64,000 nt of DNA from positions 1 through 64,000 of the forward strand of contig NZ_LZLY01000140.1 of assembly GCF_001673535.1 (NCBI RefSeq), in the 5' to 3' direction. The DNA comes from Mycobacterium sp. 1081908.1. GTDB taxonomy: Bacteria > Actinomycetota > Actinomycetes > Mycobacteriales > Mycobacteriaceae. The position numbers were made by a program, and so were the translations under genes. The notes under the pieces were generated by a model, which saw only the letters and a list, made by a program, of their open reading frames with translations, was not told the origin of the DNA and ran no database searches. Positions within the stretch are counted from its first letter, which is position 1, and the number at the start of each line of letters is the position of its first letter. This document shows, in pieces, positions 43,215 through 52,196 of the stretch.

Positions 43215-43613
43215 ATGAAAAACAGCAGTATCGCCGCGCGCCGCAAAGTTGCGGGTATCAGCGCGGGCTTCCTGCTCGGGGGATTGACCGTGGGCATCAT
43301 CGGTGCCCCATCCGCGGCCGCAGCGCCCGACTGCAGCCCCGCGGGTGTGAACGCCACCGTGTCGTCGGTGCAGGGGGCCGCGGAGCAGTACCTGGCCGCT
43401 CACCCGGACACGAACCAGGTGGTCACGGCCGCCTACGGCCAGCCGCGCCCGGAGGCCGAGTCGAGCCTGCGCGGCTACTTCACCGCGCATCCGCAGCAGT
43501 ACTACGACCTGCGCGGCATCCTGGCGCCGATCGGCGACACGGAACGGCAGTGCAACGTCAAGGCACTGCCGCCGTTGCTGGAGTCGGCCTACCAGGAGTT
43601 CATGGCCGGCTGA
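43215..43613 (+). CDS. secreted haem-binding protein (Rv0203-like hemophore)
   Basis: 132 residues from ATG 43215. A signal peptide covers residues 1-37 with an Ala-rich cleavage site before APDCSP. The mature protein is all-helical and has one Cys near each end (DCSPAG and RQCNVKA) that likely form a disulfide. The pattern LAAHPDTNQVVTAAYGQPR and FTAHPQQYYDLRGI matches the mycobacterial hemophore-related family. Rv0203 takes up haem iron with MmpL3/11. A terminator follows. Confidence 0.85.
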   Translation: MKNSSIAARRKVAGISAGFLLGGLTVGIIGAPSAAAAPDCSPAGVNATVSSVQGAAEQYLAAHPDTNQVVTAAYGQPRPEAESSLRGYFTAHPQQYYDLRGILAPIGDTERQCNVKALPPLLESAYQEFMAG

Positions 43614-43622
43614 TCCCGCCAA

Positions 43623-43658
43623 GAAACGACCCGCCACAGCGCCGTGGCGGGTCGTTTC
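43623..43658 (+). terminator. hairpin terminator after the hemophore gene
   Basis: A perfect 15-base stem (43623-43637 with 43644-43658) and a 6-base loop, starting 9 bases after the hemophore stop. Its right arm ends in GTTTC, which also provides the -35 of the next gene's SigF-type promoter, so the two signals overlap. Confidence 0.8.
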
Positions 43659-43679
43659 GCGTGTACCGCCGGCGGGTAT
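43654..43679 (+). promoter_or_regulatory. SigF-type promoter for the topoisomerase IB gene
   Basis: GTTT (43654-43657), 16 bases, GGGTAT (43674-43679): an exact SigF pattern. The -35 is inside the right arm of the preceding terminator. Three further GGGTAA copies follow within the 13-base repeats. Confidence 0.62.
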
Positions 43680-43684
43680 TGAGC

Positions 43685-43723
43685 GGGTAATTGTGCAGGG
43701 TAACTGTGCAGGGTAATTGTGCA
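43685..43723 (+). repeat. three tandem 13-bp repeats in the topoisomerase leader
   Basis: GGGTAATTGTGCA (43685-43697), GGGTAACTGTGCA (43698-43710) and GGGTAATTGTGCA (43711-43723), differing at one base only. Each begins with a SigF -10-like GGGTAA. They lie between the promoter at 43654-43679 and the ribosome site GGAGG at 43740-43744. Confidence 0.9.
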
Positions 43724-43749
43724 GTCAGCCAACGCGACTGGAGGCAACG

Positions 43750-44805
43750 ATGCGACTGCGTCGCAGCGATCTGGGCAAGCCCGGGATCGCGCGCAAGCGG
43801 CGGGGCAAGGGCTTCGCCTACTACGACCCCGACGGCAAGCTGCTGTCCGATCCGGACACCCTGGCCCGCATCAAGGACCTCGTCATTCCGCCGGCCTGGA
43901 AGAAGGTCTGGATCTCGCCCGACCCGAAAGGCCACATCCAGGCGGTCGGCACGGACGCGGCCGGGCGCCGGCAGTACCTCTACCACGCCGCCTGGCAGCA
44001 GGAGCGCGCCGAGGAGAAGTTCGACCGCGTCCTGGAGCTGTCCATGCAGTTGCCGATGTGGCGCGCGCGCATCGCCAAAGACCTGGCGCGCCGCGGTCTG
44101 ACGCGCGAGCGCGTGCTGGCGGTCGCGCTGCGCCTGCTCGACCGGGGCTACTTCCGCGCCGGCGGTGAGCAGTACGCCGAGGAGCACGAGTCCTACGGAC
44201 TGGCCACCCTGCTGTGCAGCCACGTGACGGTGCGCCGCAGCGCGGTCGAATTCGACTTCCCGGCCAAGAGCGGGGTGCGGCGCACGGTGGAAATCGAGGA
44301 CGCCGAAATCGTTCGCGCGGTGCGCTCGCTGATGCGGCGGCCGGAGCGCACCGACCGATTGCTGGTGTGCCGCACCGGGTCCGGGTGGGTCGACATCCGG
44401 TCCGACGACCTCAATGCCCGGTTCAAGGAGATGGTGGGCGACGAGTTCACGGTCAAGGACCTGCGGACCTGGCACGGCACGGTGCTGGCCGCGGCGGCGT
44501 TCGCGGACGCGGACCCGCCGGTGTCGCAGCGGGTGGTCAAGCGCGTCGAGTCCGCCGTCATGAAAGAGGTCGCCGAGGAGCTCGGCAACACCCCCGCGGT
44601 GGCCCGCGGCTCCTATGTGGACCCGCGCGTCGTCAGCGGTTATGAGCAGGGCCTGACGATCCAAGCGGCGGCGCGTCGCGCCGAACGCGCCCGCCGGGCC
44701 GAGGCCAAGCAGGAAATCCTGGAGAAGGCGACCCGCATGCTCATTCGCCGAGTGGCCGCGGGCCGCAGTGGATCCGGACCTTCGGCACTGCCCAGGAGCG
44801 CGTGA
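43750..44805 (+). CDS. DNA topoisomerase IB
   Basis: 351 residues from ATG 43750 with GGAGG upstream. The poxvirus-like type IB enzyme relaxes supercoils through a 3'-phosphotyrosine. The N-terminal domain has VIPPAWKKVWISPDPKGHIQ. The catalytic domain has LRTWHGTVLAAAAF, which carries an active-site Arg and His, and ends with the nucleophile Tyr in ARGSYVDPRVV. A Lys/Arg-rich tail follows. M. tuberculosis lacks type IB, so this is an accessory gene shared with other mycobacteria. Confidence 0.94.
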   Translation: MRLRRSDLGKPGIARKRRGKGFAYYDPDGKLLSDPDTLARIKDLVIPPAWKKVWISPDPKGHIQAVGTDAAGRRQYLYHAAWQQERAEEKFDRVLELSMQLPMWRARIAKDLARRGLTRERVLAVALRLLDRGYFRAGGEQYAEEHESYGLATLLCSHVTVRRSAVEFDFPAKSGVRRTVEIEDAEIVRAVRSLMRRPERTDRLLVCRTGSGWVDIRSDDLNARFKEMVGDEFTVKDLRTWHGTVLAAAAFADADPPVSQRVVKRVESAVMKEVAEELGNTPAVARGSYVDPRVVSGYEQGLTIQAAARRAERARRAEAKQEILEKATRMLIRRVAAGRSGSGPSALPRSA

Positions 44806-45000
44806 CCGGCCCACGAATAAGCACCGCGAATTCGGGTATGCCGGGACTTGTGCGCCGAAGCACGCGCGAAGGTGCTGCTCGGAAAGCCGCCCGGAAAGTC
44901 GAACCCATGGCGATCCGGTCTCGTTCGGCGCGGTGAAAGGCCGACGCGGGCAAAGATTCGCGCCCAACGACACCCCAACGTCTGTCGAGGAGGGCATTGA

Positions 45001-46794
45001 ATGTCTAAGCAAGAGGTCTCGGACTACCTACTGGAGCGGCTGCGGACGTGGGGCGTCGAGCACGTGTTCGGCTATCCCGGCGACGGCATCAACGGGATCC
45101 TGGCCGCCTTCGGGCGCGCCGACAACCGGCCCATGTTCATCCAGTCGCGGCACGAGGAGATGAGCGCCTTCGAGGCGGTTGGGTACGCCAAATTCACCGA
45201 CCGCGTCGGGGTGTGCATGGCCACCTCCGGCCCCGGCGCGATCCACCTGCTCAACGGCCTGTACGACGCCAAACTCGACCACGTTCCGGTGGTGGCCATC
45301 GTCGGTCAGACGAACCGCAGCGCCATGGGCGGGTCCTATCAGCAGGAGGTCGACCTGCTGAGCCTGTTCAAGGACGTCGCCAGCGAGTACGTCCAAATGG
45401 TCACCGTCCCAGAGCAATTGCCCAACGTGCTGGACCGCGCGATCCGGGTGGCCATGGCGGAGCGCGCGCCGACGGCGCTGATCATCCCGGCCGACGTGCA
45501 GGAGCTGCCGTACTCGCCGCCCACCCACGCCTTCAAGATGGTGCCCTCCAGCCTGGGCATCGAGTGGCCGGCCGTTTCTCCCGACGACGCGGCGATCCGG
45601 CGCGCGGCCGACGTGCTCAACGCGGGGAAACGGGTCGCCATGCTGGTCGGCAACGGCGCCAGCGGCGCCCGCGAGGAGCTGGCCGAGGTCGCCGACCTGC
45701 TCGGGGCCGGGGCCGCCAAGGCGCTGCTGGGCAAGGACGTGTTGAGCGACGAATTGCCTTGGGTCACCGGCTCGATCGGCTTGCTGGGCACCCGTCCGAG
45801 CTACGAGCTGATGCGCGACTGCGACACGCTGCTGACCGTGGGCTCCAGCTTCCCGTACACGCAATTCCTGCCGGAGTTCGGGCAGTGCCGCGCCGTGCAG
45901 ATCGACATCGACGGCCGGTTCATCGGCATGCGGTACCCCTACGAGGTCAACCTCGTTTCGGACGCGAAGGCCGCGCTGCGGGCCCTGATTCCGCACCTGC
46001 GCCGCAAGGAGGACCGGAACTGGCGCGAAACCATCGAGGCCAACGTGTCGCGCTGGTGGGAAACCATGGATATGGAGGCGAAGGTCTCCGCCGACCCGAT
46101 CAACCCCATGCGGTTGTTCTCCGAGCTGTCCCCGCAGCTTCCCGACGACGCCATCGTGACGGCCGATTCCGGTTCGGCCGCCAACTGGTACGCGCGGAAC
46201 CTGCGATTCCGCGGCAACATTCGGGGCTCGCTGTCGGGCACCCTGGCGACCATGGGCCCGGGCGTCCCCTACGGCATCGGCGCGAAATTCGCTCACCCGC
46301 AACGGCCGGTCATCGTGTTCAGCGGTGACGGCGCCATGCAGATGAACGGCATGGCCGAGCTGATCACGATCAAGCGGTACTGGCAGGAGTGGGACGACCC
46401 GCGCCTGATCGTGGCGATCCTGCACAACAACGACCTGAACCAGGTCACCTGGGAGATGCGGGCGATGGCCGGGGCGCCGAAATTCGCGGAATCCCAGAAC
46501 CTTCCGGACATCGACTTCGCCGGGTTCGCGGCCAGCCTGGGTCTGAACGCGATGGCGATCAAGGACGGCGACGAACTCGCGGACGCCTGGCGCAACGCGT
46601 TGTCCGCGGATCGCCCCACCGTGTTGGACGTCTACACCGACCCCGACATGCCACCGATTCCGCCGCACGCCACCTGGGAGCAATTCAAGTCCGCCACCGC
46701 CGCGGTGCTGTCCGGCGACGAGGACCGCGTCGGCTTCGTCAAGGTCGGCCTGAAAACGAAGGCACAGGAGTTCCTGCCGCACAAGAAGAACTGA
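45001..46794 (+). CDS. thiamine-diphosphate enzyme, pyruvate oxidase/dehydrogenase (PoxB) type
   Basis: 597 residues from ATG 45001 with GAGGAGGG upstream. It has the three-domain architecture of the acetolactate synthase/PoxB family. The catalytic Glu is in SRHEEMSAFEAVGYA, the central FAD/DHS-like domain follows, and the ThDP-Mg motif is FSGDGAMQMNGMAEL to LHNNDLNQVTWEM. The overall pattern is closer to quinone-linked PoxB (pyruvate to acetate and CO2) than to acetolactate synthase; substrate unproven. The FAD/Fe-S oxidoreductase gene follows 15 bases later. Confidence 0.88.
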   Translation: MSKQEVSDYLLERLRTWGVEHVFGYPGDGINGILAAFGRADNRPMFIQSRHEEMSAFEAVGYAKFTDRVGVCMATSGPGAIHLLNGLYDAKLDHVPVVAIVGQTNRSAMGGSYQQEVDLLSLFKDVASEYVQMVTVPEQLPNVLDRAIRVAMAERAPTALIIPADVQELPYSPPTHAFKMVPSSLGIEWPAVSPDDAAIRRAADVLNAGKRVAMLVGNGASGAREELAEVADLLGAGAAKALLGKDVLSDELPWVTGSIGLLGTRPSYELMRDCDTLLTVGSSFPYTQFLPEFGQCRAVQIDIDGRFIGMRYPYEVNLVSDAKAALRALIPHLRRKEDRNWRETIEANVSRWWETMDMEAKVSADPINPMRLFSELSPQLPDDAIVTADSGSAANWYARNLRFRGNIRGSLSGTLATMGPGVPYGIGAKFAHPQRPVIVFSGDGAMQMNGMAELITIKRYWQEWDDPRLIVAILHNNDLNQVTWEMRAMAGAPKFAESQNLPDIDFAGFAASLGLNAMAIKDGDELADAWRNALSADRPTVLDVYTDPDMPPIPPHATWEQFKSATAAVLSGDEDRVGFVKVGLKTKAQEFLPHKKN

Positions 46795-46809
46795 GGGGCG
46801 GGCCCAGCG

Positions 46810-49734
46810 ATGACCGCGGATCGAAAGCCCAAGACGCCCAAGTTGTTCGAAGCGCTGGCCGCCGATCTGCGCGCCGAGGTCGACGGCGAAATCCGGTTCG
46901 ATCCCGGATCGCGCGCGACCTACTCCACCGACGCCTCGAACTATCGGCAGGTGCCGATCGGGGTGGTGCTGCCGCGCACCCCGTCGGCCGGCGCCGACGC
47001 CATCGCCGTGTGCCGCGGCCACGACGTGCCGGTGTTGTCCCGCGGCGGGGGCACCAGCCTGGCCGGCCAGTGCTGCAACGCCGCGGTAGTCATCGACTGG
47101 AGCAAGTACTGCACCCGCATCGGCTCGGTCGACACCGACGCGGGAATCGCCGTGGTGGAGCCGGGCATCAAGCTCGACGTCCTCAACGACCGGTTGAAAT
47201 CGGCGAATTGGATGGTGGGCCCGAAACCGTCCACCCACGTCAGCTGCGCGATCGGCGGGATGGTCGGCAACAATTCCTGCGGTTCCAGCGCCCAGGCGTA
47301 CGGCAAGATGGTCGATTCGGTGCGCCGCCTCGAGGTGGTCACCTACGACGGCCTGCGGATGTGGGTCGGGCCGACGAGCGACGACGAGTTTCGCCGCATC
47401 CTCGACGAGGGCGGACGGAGGGCCGAGATCTATCGCGGCCTCAAGGCAATCGCGGACCGCTACGCCGACGACATCCGGTCCCGCTATCCGAACATCCCGC
47501 GGCGCGTCTCGGGGTACAACCTCGATTCGTTGCTGCCGGAGAACGGCTTTCACGTCGCGAAGGCGCTGGTGGGCTCGGAGAGCACGCTGGTCACCGTGCT
47601 GCGCGCGGAGCTTCAGCTGGTCCGGCCCCCGGCGGCGACCGCGCTGGTGGTCCTGGGCTTCGACGACATCGGCGCCGCGGCCGACGCCGTGCCGGCCGTG
47701 CTCGAACACGACCCCAGCGCCCTGGAGGGCCTGGATCACCGCCTGGTCGAACTCGAGCATTCGCGGCGGCTGGCCGAAAAGGCGCTGCGCCAGTTGCCCG
47801 ACGGCAACGCCTGGCTGATGGTTCAGCTCGACGGCGACGACCAGGACGAGGCCGACCGCAAGGCCAAGTCGATGATTCACGCCCTGCAGAAAAAGAAGGT
47901 GCACATCGACGCGACCGTGCTGGACGACCCCCAGCGCAAGCAGGAGGTGTGGGCGGCCCGCGAGGCCGGGCTGGGCGCCACCGCGTACCCGCCCAACGAG
48001 CCCGAAACCCACGAGGGCTGGGAGGACGCGGCGGTGCCGCCGGACCGGCTCGGCGATTACCTGCGCGACTTCCGCAAACTGCTCGAGCGCTACGACTACG
48101 AAAGCGCCTCGCTATACGGCCATTTCGGCCAGGGCTGCGTACACACCCGCATCCCGTTCGTGCTGCGGACCGCCGAGGGCATCGCCAAATACCGTTCCTT
48201 CGTGGAGGAGTCGGCGCGGCTGGTCGTGGATTACGGCGGCTCGCTGTCCGGTGAGCACGGTGACGGCCAATCCCGCGGCGAGCTGCTGCCGATCATGTTC
48301 GGCGAGAGCGTGGTCAAGGCGTTCGAGCAGACCAAGGCGCTGCTCGATCCGGACAACCGGATGAATCCCGGCAAGGTCGTGCACCCCTACCGGCTCGACG
48401 AGAACCTGCGGTTCGGCGTGGACTACCGCCCGGCCGAGCCGGACGTCATGTTCGCCTATCCCGACGACGACCACCGCTTCTCGCGGGCGGCCGCCCGCTG
48501 CGTCGGCGTCGGCAAGTGCCGCGGCCACGAATCGGGGGTGATGTGCCCCAGCTACCGGGCCACCGGCGAGGAGGAGCACTCCACCCGCGGGCGGGCGCGC
48601 CTGCTGTTCGAGATGATGCAGGGTGACGTCATCACCGACGGCTGGCGCTCCAGCGAGGTGCACGACGCGCTGGACCTCTGCCTGGCGTGCAAGGGCTGCC
48701 GCAGCGACTGCCCCGTCGACGTCGACATGGCGACCTACAAGGCCGAGTTCCTGTTCCACCACTACCGGGGCCGGTTCCGCCCGATGGCGCACTACTCGAT
48801 GGGCTGGATCCCGTTGTGGGCCCGCCTGGCCGCGGTGGCGCCGCGCGCGCTGAACACGGTCGCGCATGCGCCCGGGTCGTCGACGCTGCTGAAGAAGGTC
48901 GGCGGCATCGCGCCGCAGCGCGAACTGCCGCGCTTCGCCGACGAGCGGTTCACCGCCTGGTTCCGGGACCGGCCCGCGGCCGCCAGGGCGCCGGCAAGGG
49001 GGTCGTCGCGGGGCCGGGTGGTGCTGTGGCCGGACAGCTTCGTCAACAACTTCGAGCCCGACGTCGGCAAGGCCGCCGTGGCCGTGCTGGAGTCGGCCGG
49101 GTTCGAGGTCGAGGTGCCGCGGCGCACCCTGTGCTGCGGGCTGACCTGGATCTCCACCGGGCAGCTCAAGGTCGCCAAACGCGTTCTGCGGCGCACCCTT
49201 TCGGCGCTGCGCCCGGCGCTGCGGACCAGCACGCCGGTGGTGGTGCTGGAACCCAGCTGCGCCGCCGTCTTTCGGTCCGACCTGCCCGAGCTGCTCTTCG
49301 GCGACGAGGACGCGCACCGGCTGGCCAAACAAACCCGCACCCTCGGCGAGCTTTTGGCCGAACAGGCGCCCGATTGGGAGCCACCCCACATCGACGCCCA
49401 CGCGGTGGTCCAGCAACACTGCCACCAGCACGCGATCCTGGGCTACGGCAAGGACCGGCAGCTGCTCGTCGACGCCGGCGTCGACGTCGAGGTCCTCGAC
49501 GCCGGATGTTGCGGCCTGGCCGGCAATTTCGGCTTCGAGAACGGCCACTACGACGTGTCGGTGGCGTGCGCGGAGGACAAGCTGATGCCGGCCCTGCGCG
49601 ACGCCGATGCCGGCGCGCTGGTGCTGGCCGACGGATTCAGTTGCCGCACCCAGATTCGCGCGCTCGCCGCCGACCGGCGCCCGATGCACGTCGCGCAGGT
49701 CCTTGCGGACGCGCTATCCGAGCCCAAGCCCTAG
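46810..49734 (+). CDS. FAD-linked oxidase/Fe-S oxidoreductase (D-2-hydroxy acid dehydrogenase type)
   Basis: 974 residues, a fusion like E. coli YdiJ. The N-terminal PCMH-type FAD domain has VLSRGGGTSLAGQC and GNNSCGSSAQAYGKM. The FAD-oxidase C-terminal domain has SGEHGDGQSRGELLP. Two 4Fe-4S motifs follow (CVGVGKCRGHESGVMCPS and CLACKGCRSDCPVD). Two CCG domains end the protein (RTLCCGLTWISTG and AGCCGLAGNFGF). The reaction is probably oxidation of D-lactate or D-2-hydroxyglutarate with electrons to quinone. It is coupled to the PoxB-type gene. Confidence 0.92.
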   Translation: MTADRKPKTPKLFEALAADLRAEVDGEIRFDPGSRATYSTDASNYRQVPIGVVLPRTPSAGADAIAVCRGHDVPVLSRGGGTSLAGQCCNAAVVIDWSKYCTRIGSVDTDAGIAVVEPGIKLDVLNDRLKSANWMVGPKPSTHVSCAIGGMVGNNSCGSSAQAYGKMVDSVRRLEVVTYDGLRMWVGPTSDDEFRRILDEGGRRAEIYRGLKAIADRYADDIRSRYPNIPRRVSGYNLDSLLPENGFHVAKALVGSESTLVTVLRAELQLVRPPAATALVVLGFDDIGAAADAVPAVLEHDPSALEGLDHRLVELEHSRRLAEKALRQLPDGNAWLMVQLDGDDQDEADRKAKSMIHALQKKKVHIDATVLDDPQRKQEVWAAREAGLGATAYPPNEPETHEGWEDAAVPPDRLGDYLRDFRKLLERYDYESASLYGHFGQGCVHTRIPFVLRTAEGIAKYRSFVEESARLVVDYGGSLSGEHGDGQSRGELLPIMFGESVVKAFEQTKALLDPDNRMNPGKVVHPYRLDENLRFGVDYRPAEPDVMFAYPDDDHRFSRAAARCVGVGKCRGHESGVMCPSYRATGEEEHSTRGRARLLFEMMQGDVITDGWRSSEVHDALDLCLACKGCRSDCPVDVDMATYKAEFLFHHYRGRFRPMAHYSMGWIPLWARLAAVAPRALNTVAHAPGSSTLLKKVGGIAPQRELPRFADERFTAWFRDRPAAARAPARGSSRGRVVLWPDSFVNNFEPDVGKAAVAVLESAGFEVEVPRRTLCCGLTWISTGQLKVAKRVLRRTLSALRPALRTSTPVVVLEPSCAAVFRSDLPELLFGDEDAHRLAKQTRTLGELLAEQAPDWEPPHIDAHAVVQQHCHQHAILGYGKDRQLLVDAGVDVEVLDAGCCGLAGNFGFENGHYDVSVACAEDKLMPALRDADAGALVLADGFSCRTQIRALAADRRPMHVAQVLADALSEPKP

Positions 49735-50393
49735 CCGAGCCCCGAGCGCGCGCTGCGCAGGTCGTCGACGAATAGCGCGTAGGCCTCGTCGTGGGAGTCG
49801 CTGCGATCGCGCAGCACCGCCGACGGGTGCACGGTCGCCACCACGATCGGCTCGGGCGCCAGGTCTTGGACCTCCAGGCCGACGGCGGCCGGCAGCGGGA
49901 TGACCTCGCCGCGCTGTGCGGACACCCGAAACGCCGCTCCGAGAAGCGATTGCGCGGCCGTCGCACCGAGGCAGACGATCACCCGCGGGCCCACCGCCTC
50001 GATCTCGGCGATCAGCCACGGTCGGCACGCGACGACCTCGGTGCGGCTGGGCTTCTGGTGTATCCGGCGCTTGCCGCCCTTCCGGGTGAACTTGAAATGC
50101 TTGACGGCGTTGGTCTGATACGTCAGCGTCGGATCGATCTCGGCGTCGTCGAGCGCGCGCGCCAGCAACCGCCCCGCCGGCCCGACGAATGGCAGGCCGG
50201 CGCGGTCCTCCTGGTCCCCCGGCTGCTCGCCGACCAGCATGATGGGCGCGCCCCGGTGCCCGTGGCCGAACACCGTCTGGGTGGCGTCGGCGAACAGCGG
50301 GCAACCGTGGCAGCGCTCGGCCGCGGTTTTCAGGGAATCCAGCCCGCGGTCCTGCGGCAGGTAACGCGCGGCGCTGGTCTTGGGTGCGGCCAT
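49731..50393 (-). CDS. udgX: UdgX-type uracil-DNA glycosylase
   Basis: 220 residues. Motif A is VGEQPGDQEDRAGLPFVGPA, a 4Fe-4S family-4/5-like arrangement includes CHGCPLF, and the C-terminal motif is VATVHPSAVLR. The loop KRRIHQKP is the UdgX hallmark: its His forms a covalent bond to the abasic sugar after uracil removal, trapping the enzyme on DNA (known from M. smegmatis UdgX). M. tuberculosis lacks it. It lies 14 bases after the hemerythrin gene on the same strand, hence one operon. Confidence 0.93.
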   Translation of the reverse strand: MAAPKTSAARYLPQDRGLDSLKTAAERCHGCPLFADATQTVFGHGHRGAPIMLVGEQPGDQEDRAGLPFVGPAGRLLARALDDAEIDPTLTYQTNAVKHFKFTRKGGKRRIHQKPSRTEVVACRPWLIAEIEAVGPRVIVCLGATAAQSLLGAAFRVSAQRGEVIPLPAAVGLEVQDLAPEPIVVATVHPSAVLRDRSDSHDEAYALFVDDLRSARSGLG

Positions 50394-50407
50394 GATTCAG
50401 GCCATGA

Positions 50408-50968
50408 TCAGCCCTTGCCCATGATGGCGTCACGGGCCCGGTCCATCATCGCGGCGAACGGGCCCGCGGTCAGGTTGGCCGCCTGGGACTCGACTCCGGC
50501 GTGCGGCCGGGTGGGCGCGATCGCCTCGGCGAGCTTGGCGGCGCGGCCCATCCGGGCCAGCTCGTCGTCGCTCAATTCCTCGCCCAGCTTGGCGAACTCG
50601 TCCTTCTCCTCGTGCTCGGCGTGGTCGATCACGGCGTCCCGGAGTTCCGTCAGGTGCCGGGTGAACTCCTCGCTGTCGACATCGAGCTTCTCCAGCTTCT
50701 GCAGGACCGTCTTGGCCTCGTGCTCCTCCTCCAGGCGCTTGTCCACCACCGCGGCGCCGTCCGCGATCTTCCGCTTGGCGCGCGGGTGCACGATCTCCTC
50801 CTCGGCGGTCTCGTGCACCGCGAGCAGTCGCCGGAGCCCGACGAAGGCTTTCTCCCGTTCTTTCCCCGAGGCCGAGAGGGTTTCGGCGAACATCGACTTG
50901 ATCTGCTCGTGCTGGCCGACCAGAAAGTCGACCACGTCGGAGCGCGACGTGATGGCGGTATCGGCCAT
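50408..50968 (-). CDS. hemerythrin HHE-domain protein
   Basis: 186 residues from ATG 50968 with GGGAGAGA upstream. The four-helix hemerythrin-like fold shows iron ligands in FLVGQHEQIKSMF, AVHETAEEEIVHP, LEEEHEAK and AVIDHAEHEEKDEF. It binds a di-iron centre; roles include oxygen or nitric-oxide sensing and protection from oxidative stress. A SigF-type promoter precedes it and would also drive udgX. Confidence 0.9.
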   Translation of the reverse strand: MADTAITSRSDVVDFLVGQHEQIKSMFAETLSASGKEREKAFVGLRRLLAVHETAEEEIVHPRAKRKIADGAAVVDKRLEEEHEAKTVLQKLEKLDVDSEEFTRHLTELRDAVIDHAEHEEKDEFAKLGEELSDDELARMGRAAKLAEAIAPTRPHAGVESQAANLTAGPFAAMMDRARDAIMGKG

Positions 50969-51040
50969 GATGTCTCTCCCATCTGCATATACGTCGTCCT
51001 TGCATGTCCACGCGCGGGCTGTTGCACGCTGCCTAGCGGC

Positions 51041-51065
51041 TACCCGACCGGCATGGCCACCAAAC
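51041..51065 (-). promoter_or_regulatory. SigF-type promoter for the hemerythrin-udgX operon
   Basis: Minus strand: GTTT (51065-51062), 16 bases, GGGTAG (51045-51040). Exact to the GTTT-N16-GGGTA pattern. It gives a leader of about 65 bases before ATG 50968. Confidence 0.6.
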
Positions 51066-51124
51066 GGCGAGCGCGGGGCAACAAAAAGGCGTGTGAGGTG
51101 CGCGGGTTGGGGTAATTCTCCGAA

Positions 51125-52180
51125 ATGGGCCGCTGCTCTCGATGGATGCGACGCGGGGGCGCGATGTGCGCGCTCGGCGCGGTCGCGGTGGCGCCGGGTT
51201 GCGCGGCGCCGGGCACCACGTTGGAGAGCGCCTCCGAGATCGCGTTGTGGCACGTGGGCGCCGCGCTGCGGCAACCGGTCTGGTCGTATCGCACGCACGC
51301 CCTGGTCGCGATCGCCGACGACAGCCGGCTGGCCGAGGTGACGGGTGGCGCCCGCCCCGGCGACGCGAACACGCGGCTGTCCGCGCCGCTGCCGGTGGGC
51401 CGCAACCTGCAGATCAGCCAGAAAGACGACCGAGTCGTGTTCGTGCCGCAACCGCAGCGCGGCAGGGTGGCCGCCGTCGACCTGGAAAGCCTGCGCCAGA
51501 CGGCGGATTTCGACGCCGGCCCCGCCCCGGCATATCTGGCCGAAGACGCCGGGATGCGGATCTTGCTCGCCCTCTCGGCCGACGGAACGGCGGTGACGCC
51601 GGTGGACCAGTACGGCTTCCGGAAGCTGCCGACCGCCCCGATCGGCGACGAGCCCGCGGACAGCATCGACGGCGCCAACCGCGGGCGAAAGATCGACTAC
51701 CACGCCTACTCGCCGTCGGGAATCCGCTATTACGAAGGCTTCTCGTCGCCCCCGCAGAACCGCGGGTCGCTGGCCATGGACGTCGCGGTCTCGGCCGGCG
51801 ACGGCGCCGCGGACACCCGCAACTACGTGGCCGGCCACGACAGCAGCACGCTCTACGCCGTCGACTCGCGCCGCGGCGGCAGGGGAATGCAGGTGCTGGC
51901 GAGCGCGCGGCTGCCGTCGCCGATCCGCGAACTCGGCACCGACGACACCCGCATCTACGCGGCCACCGACCACGAAGTCGTCACGCTCGAGGCGGACAGC
52001 TTCACCGGCTTTCCGGGCCAGAAGATTCCGGTGATCCGCGTGACCAACTACCGGACGGCCCTACCCGCCGGCGCCGCGCAATCCGCGCGCCTCTCGGGCA
52101 TGGCCCTCGGACCGCACCGCGTATACCTCACGCTGGCCGGCACGCCCTGTGTCGTCAGCGTCGCCAAGCCGCACCTGTAA
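51125..52180 (+). CDS. probable lipoprotein with beta-propeller-like repeats
   Basis: 351 residues from ATG 51125. The N terminus has Arg-rich residues, a hydrophobic core and a lipobox-like VAPGC at about residue 26. The rest is soluble and beta-rich with repeats such as RVVFVPQPQRGRVAAVDLES and TLYAVDSRRGGRG, typical of a PQQ/YVTN-like propeller. No catalytic residues could be assigned. It is divergent from the hemerythrin operon, and a small gene follows 16 bases later. Confidence 0.78.
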   Translation: MGRCSRWMRRGGAMCALGAVAVAPGCAAPGTTLESASEIALWHVGAALRQPVWSYRTHALVAIADDSRLAEVTGGARPGDANTRLSAPLPVGRNLQISQKDDRVVFVPQPQRGRVAAVDLESLRQTADFDAGPAPAYLAEDAGMRILLALSADGTAVTPVDQYGFRKLPTAPIGDEPADSIDGANRGRKIDYHAYSPSGIRYYEGFSSPPQNRGSLAMDVAVSAGDGAADTRNYVAGHDSSTLYAVDSRRGGRGMQVLASARLPSPIRELGTDDTRIYAATDHEVVTLEADSFTGFPGQKIPVIRVTNYRTALPAGAAQSARLSGMALGPHRVYLTLAGTPCVVSVAKPHL

Positions 52181-52196
52181 CGCAAGGGAGAAACCG

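Noticed and set aside
44834..44839. GGGTAT as a SigF -10 for the PoxB-type gene
   Set aside because: No GTTT within 14-18 bases upstream.
45028..48012. A 994-codon minus-strand open frame across the PoxB-type and FAD/Fe-S genes
   Set aside because: Antisense shadow; the plus-strand proteins have complete motifs.
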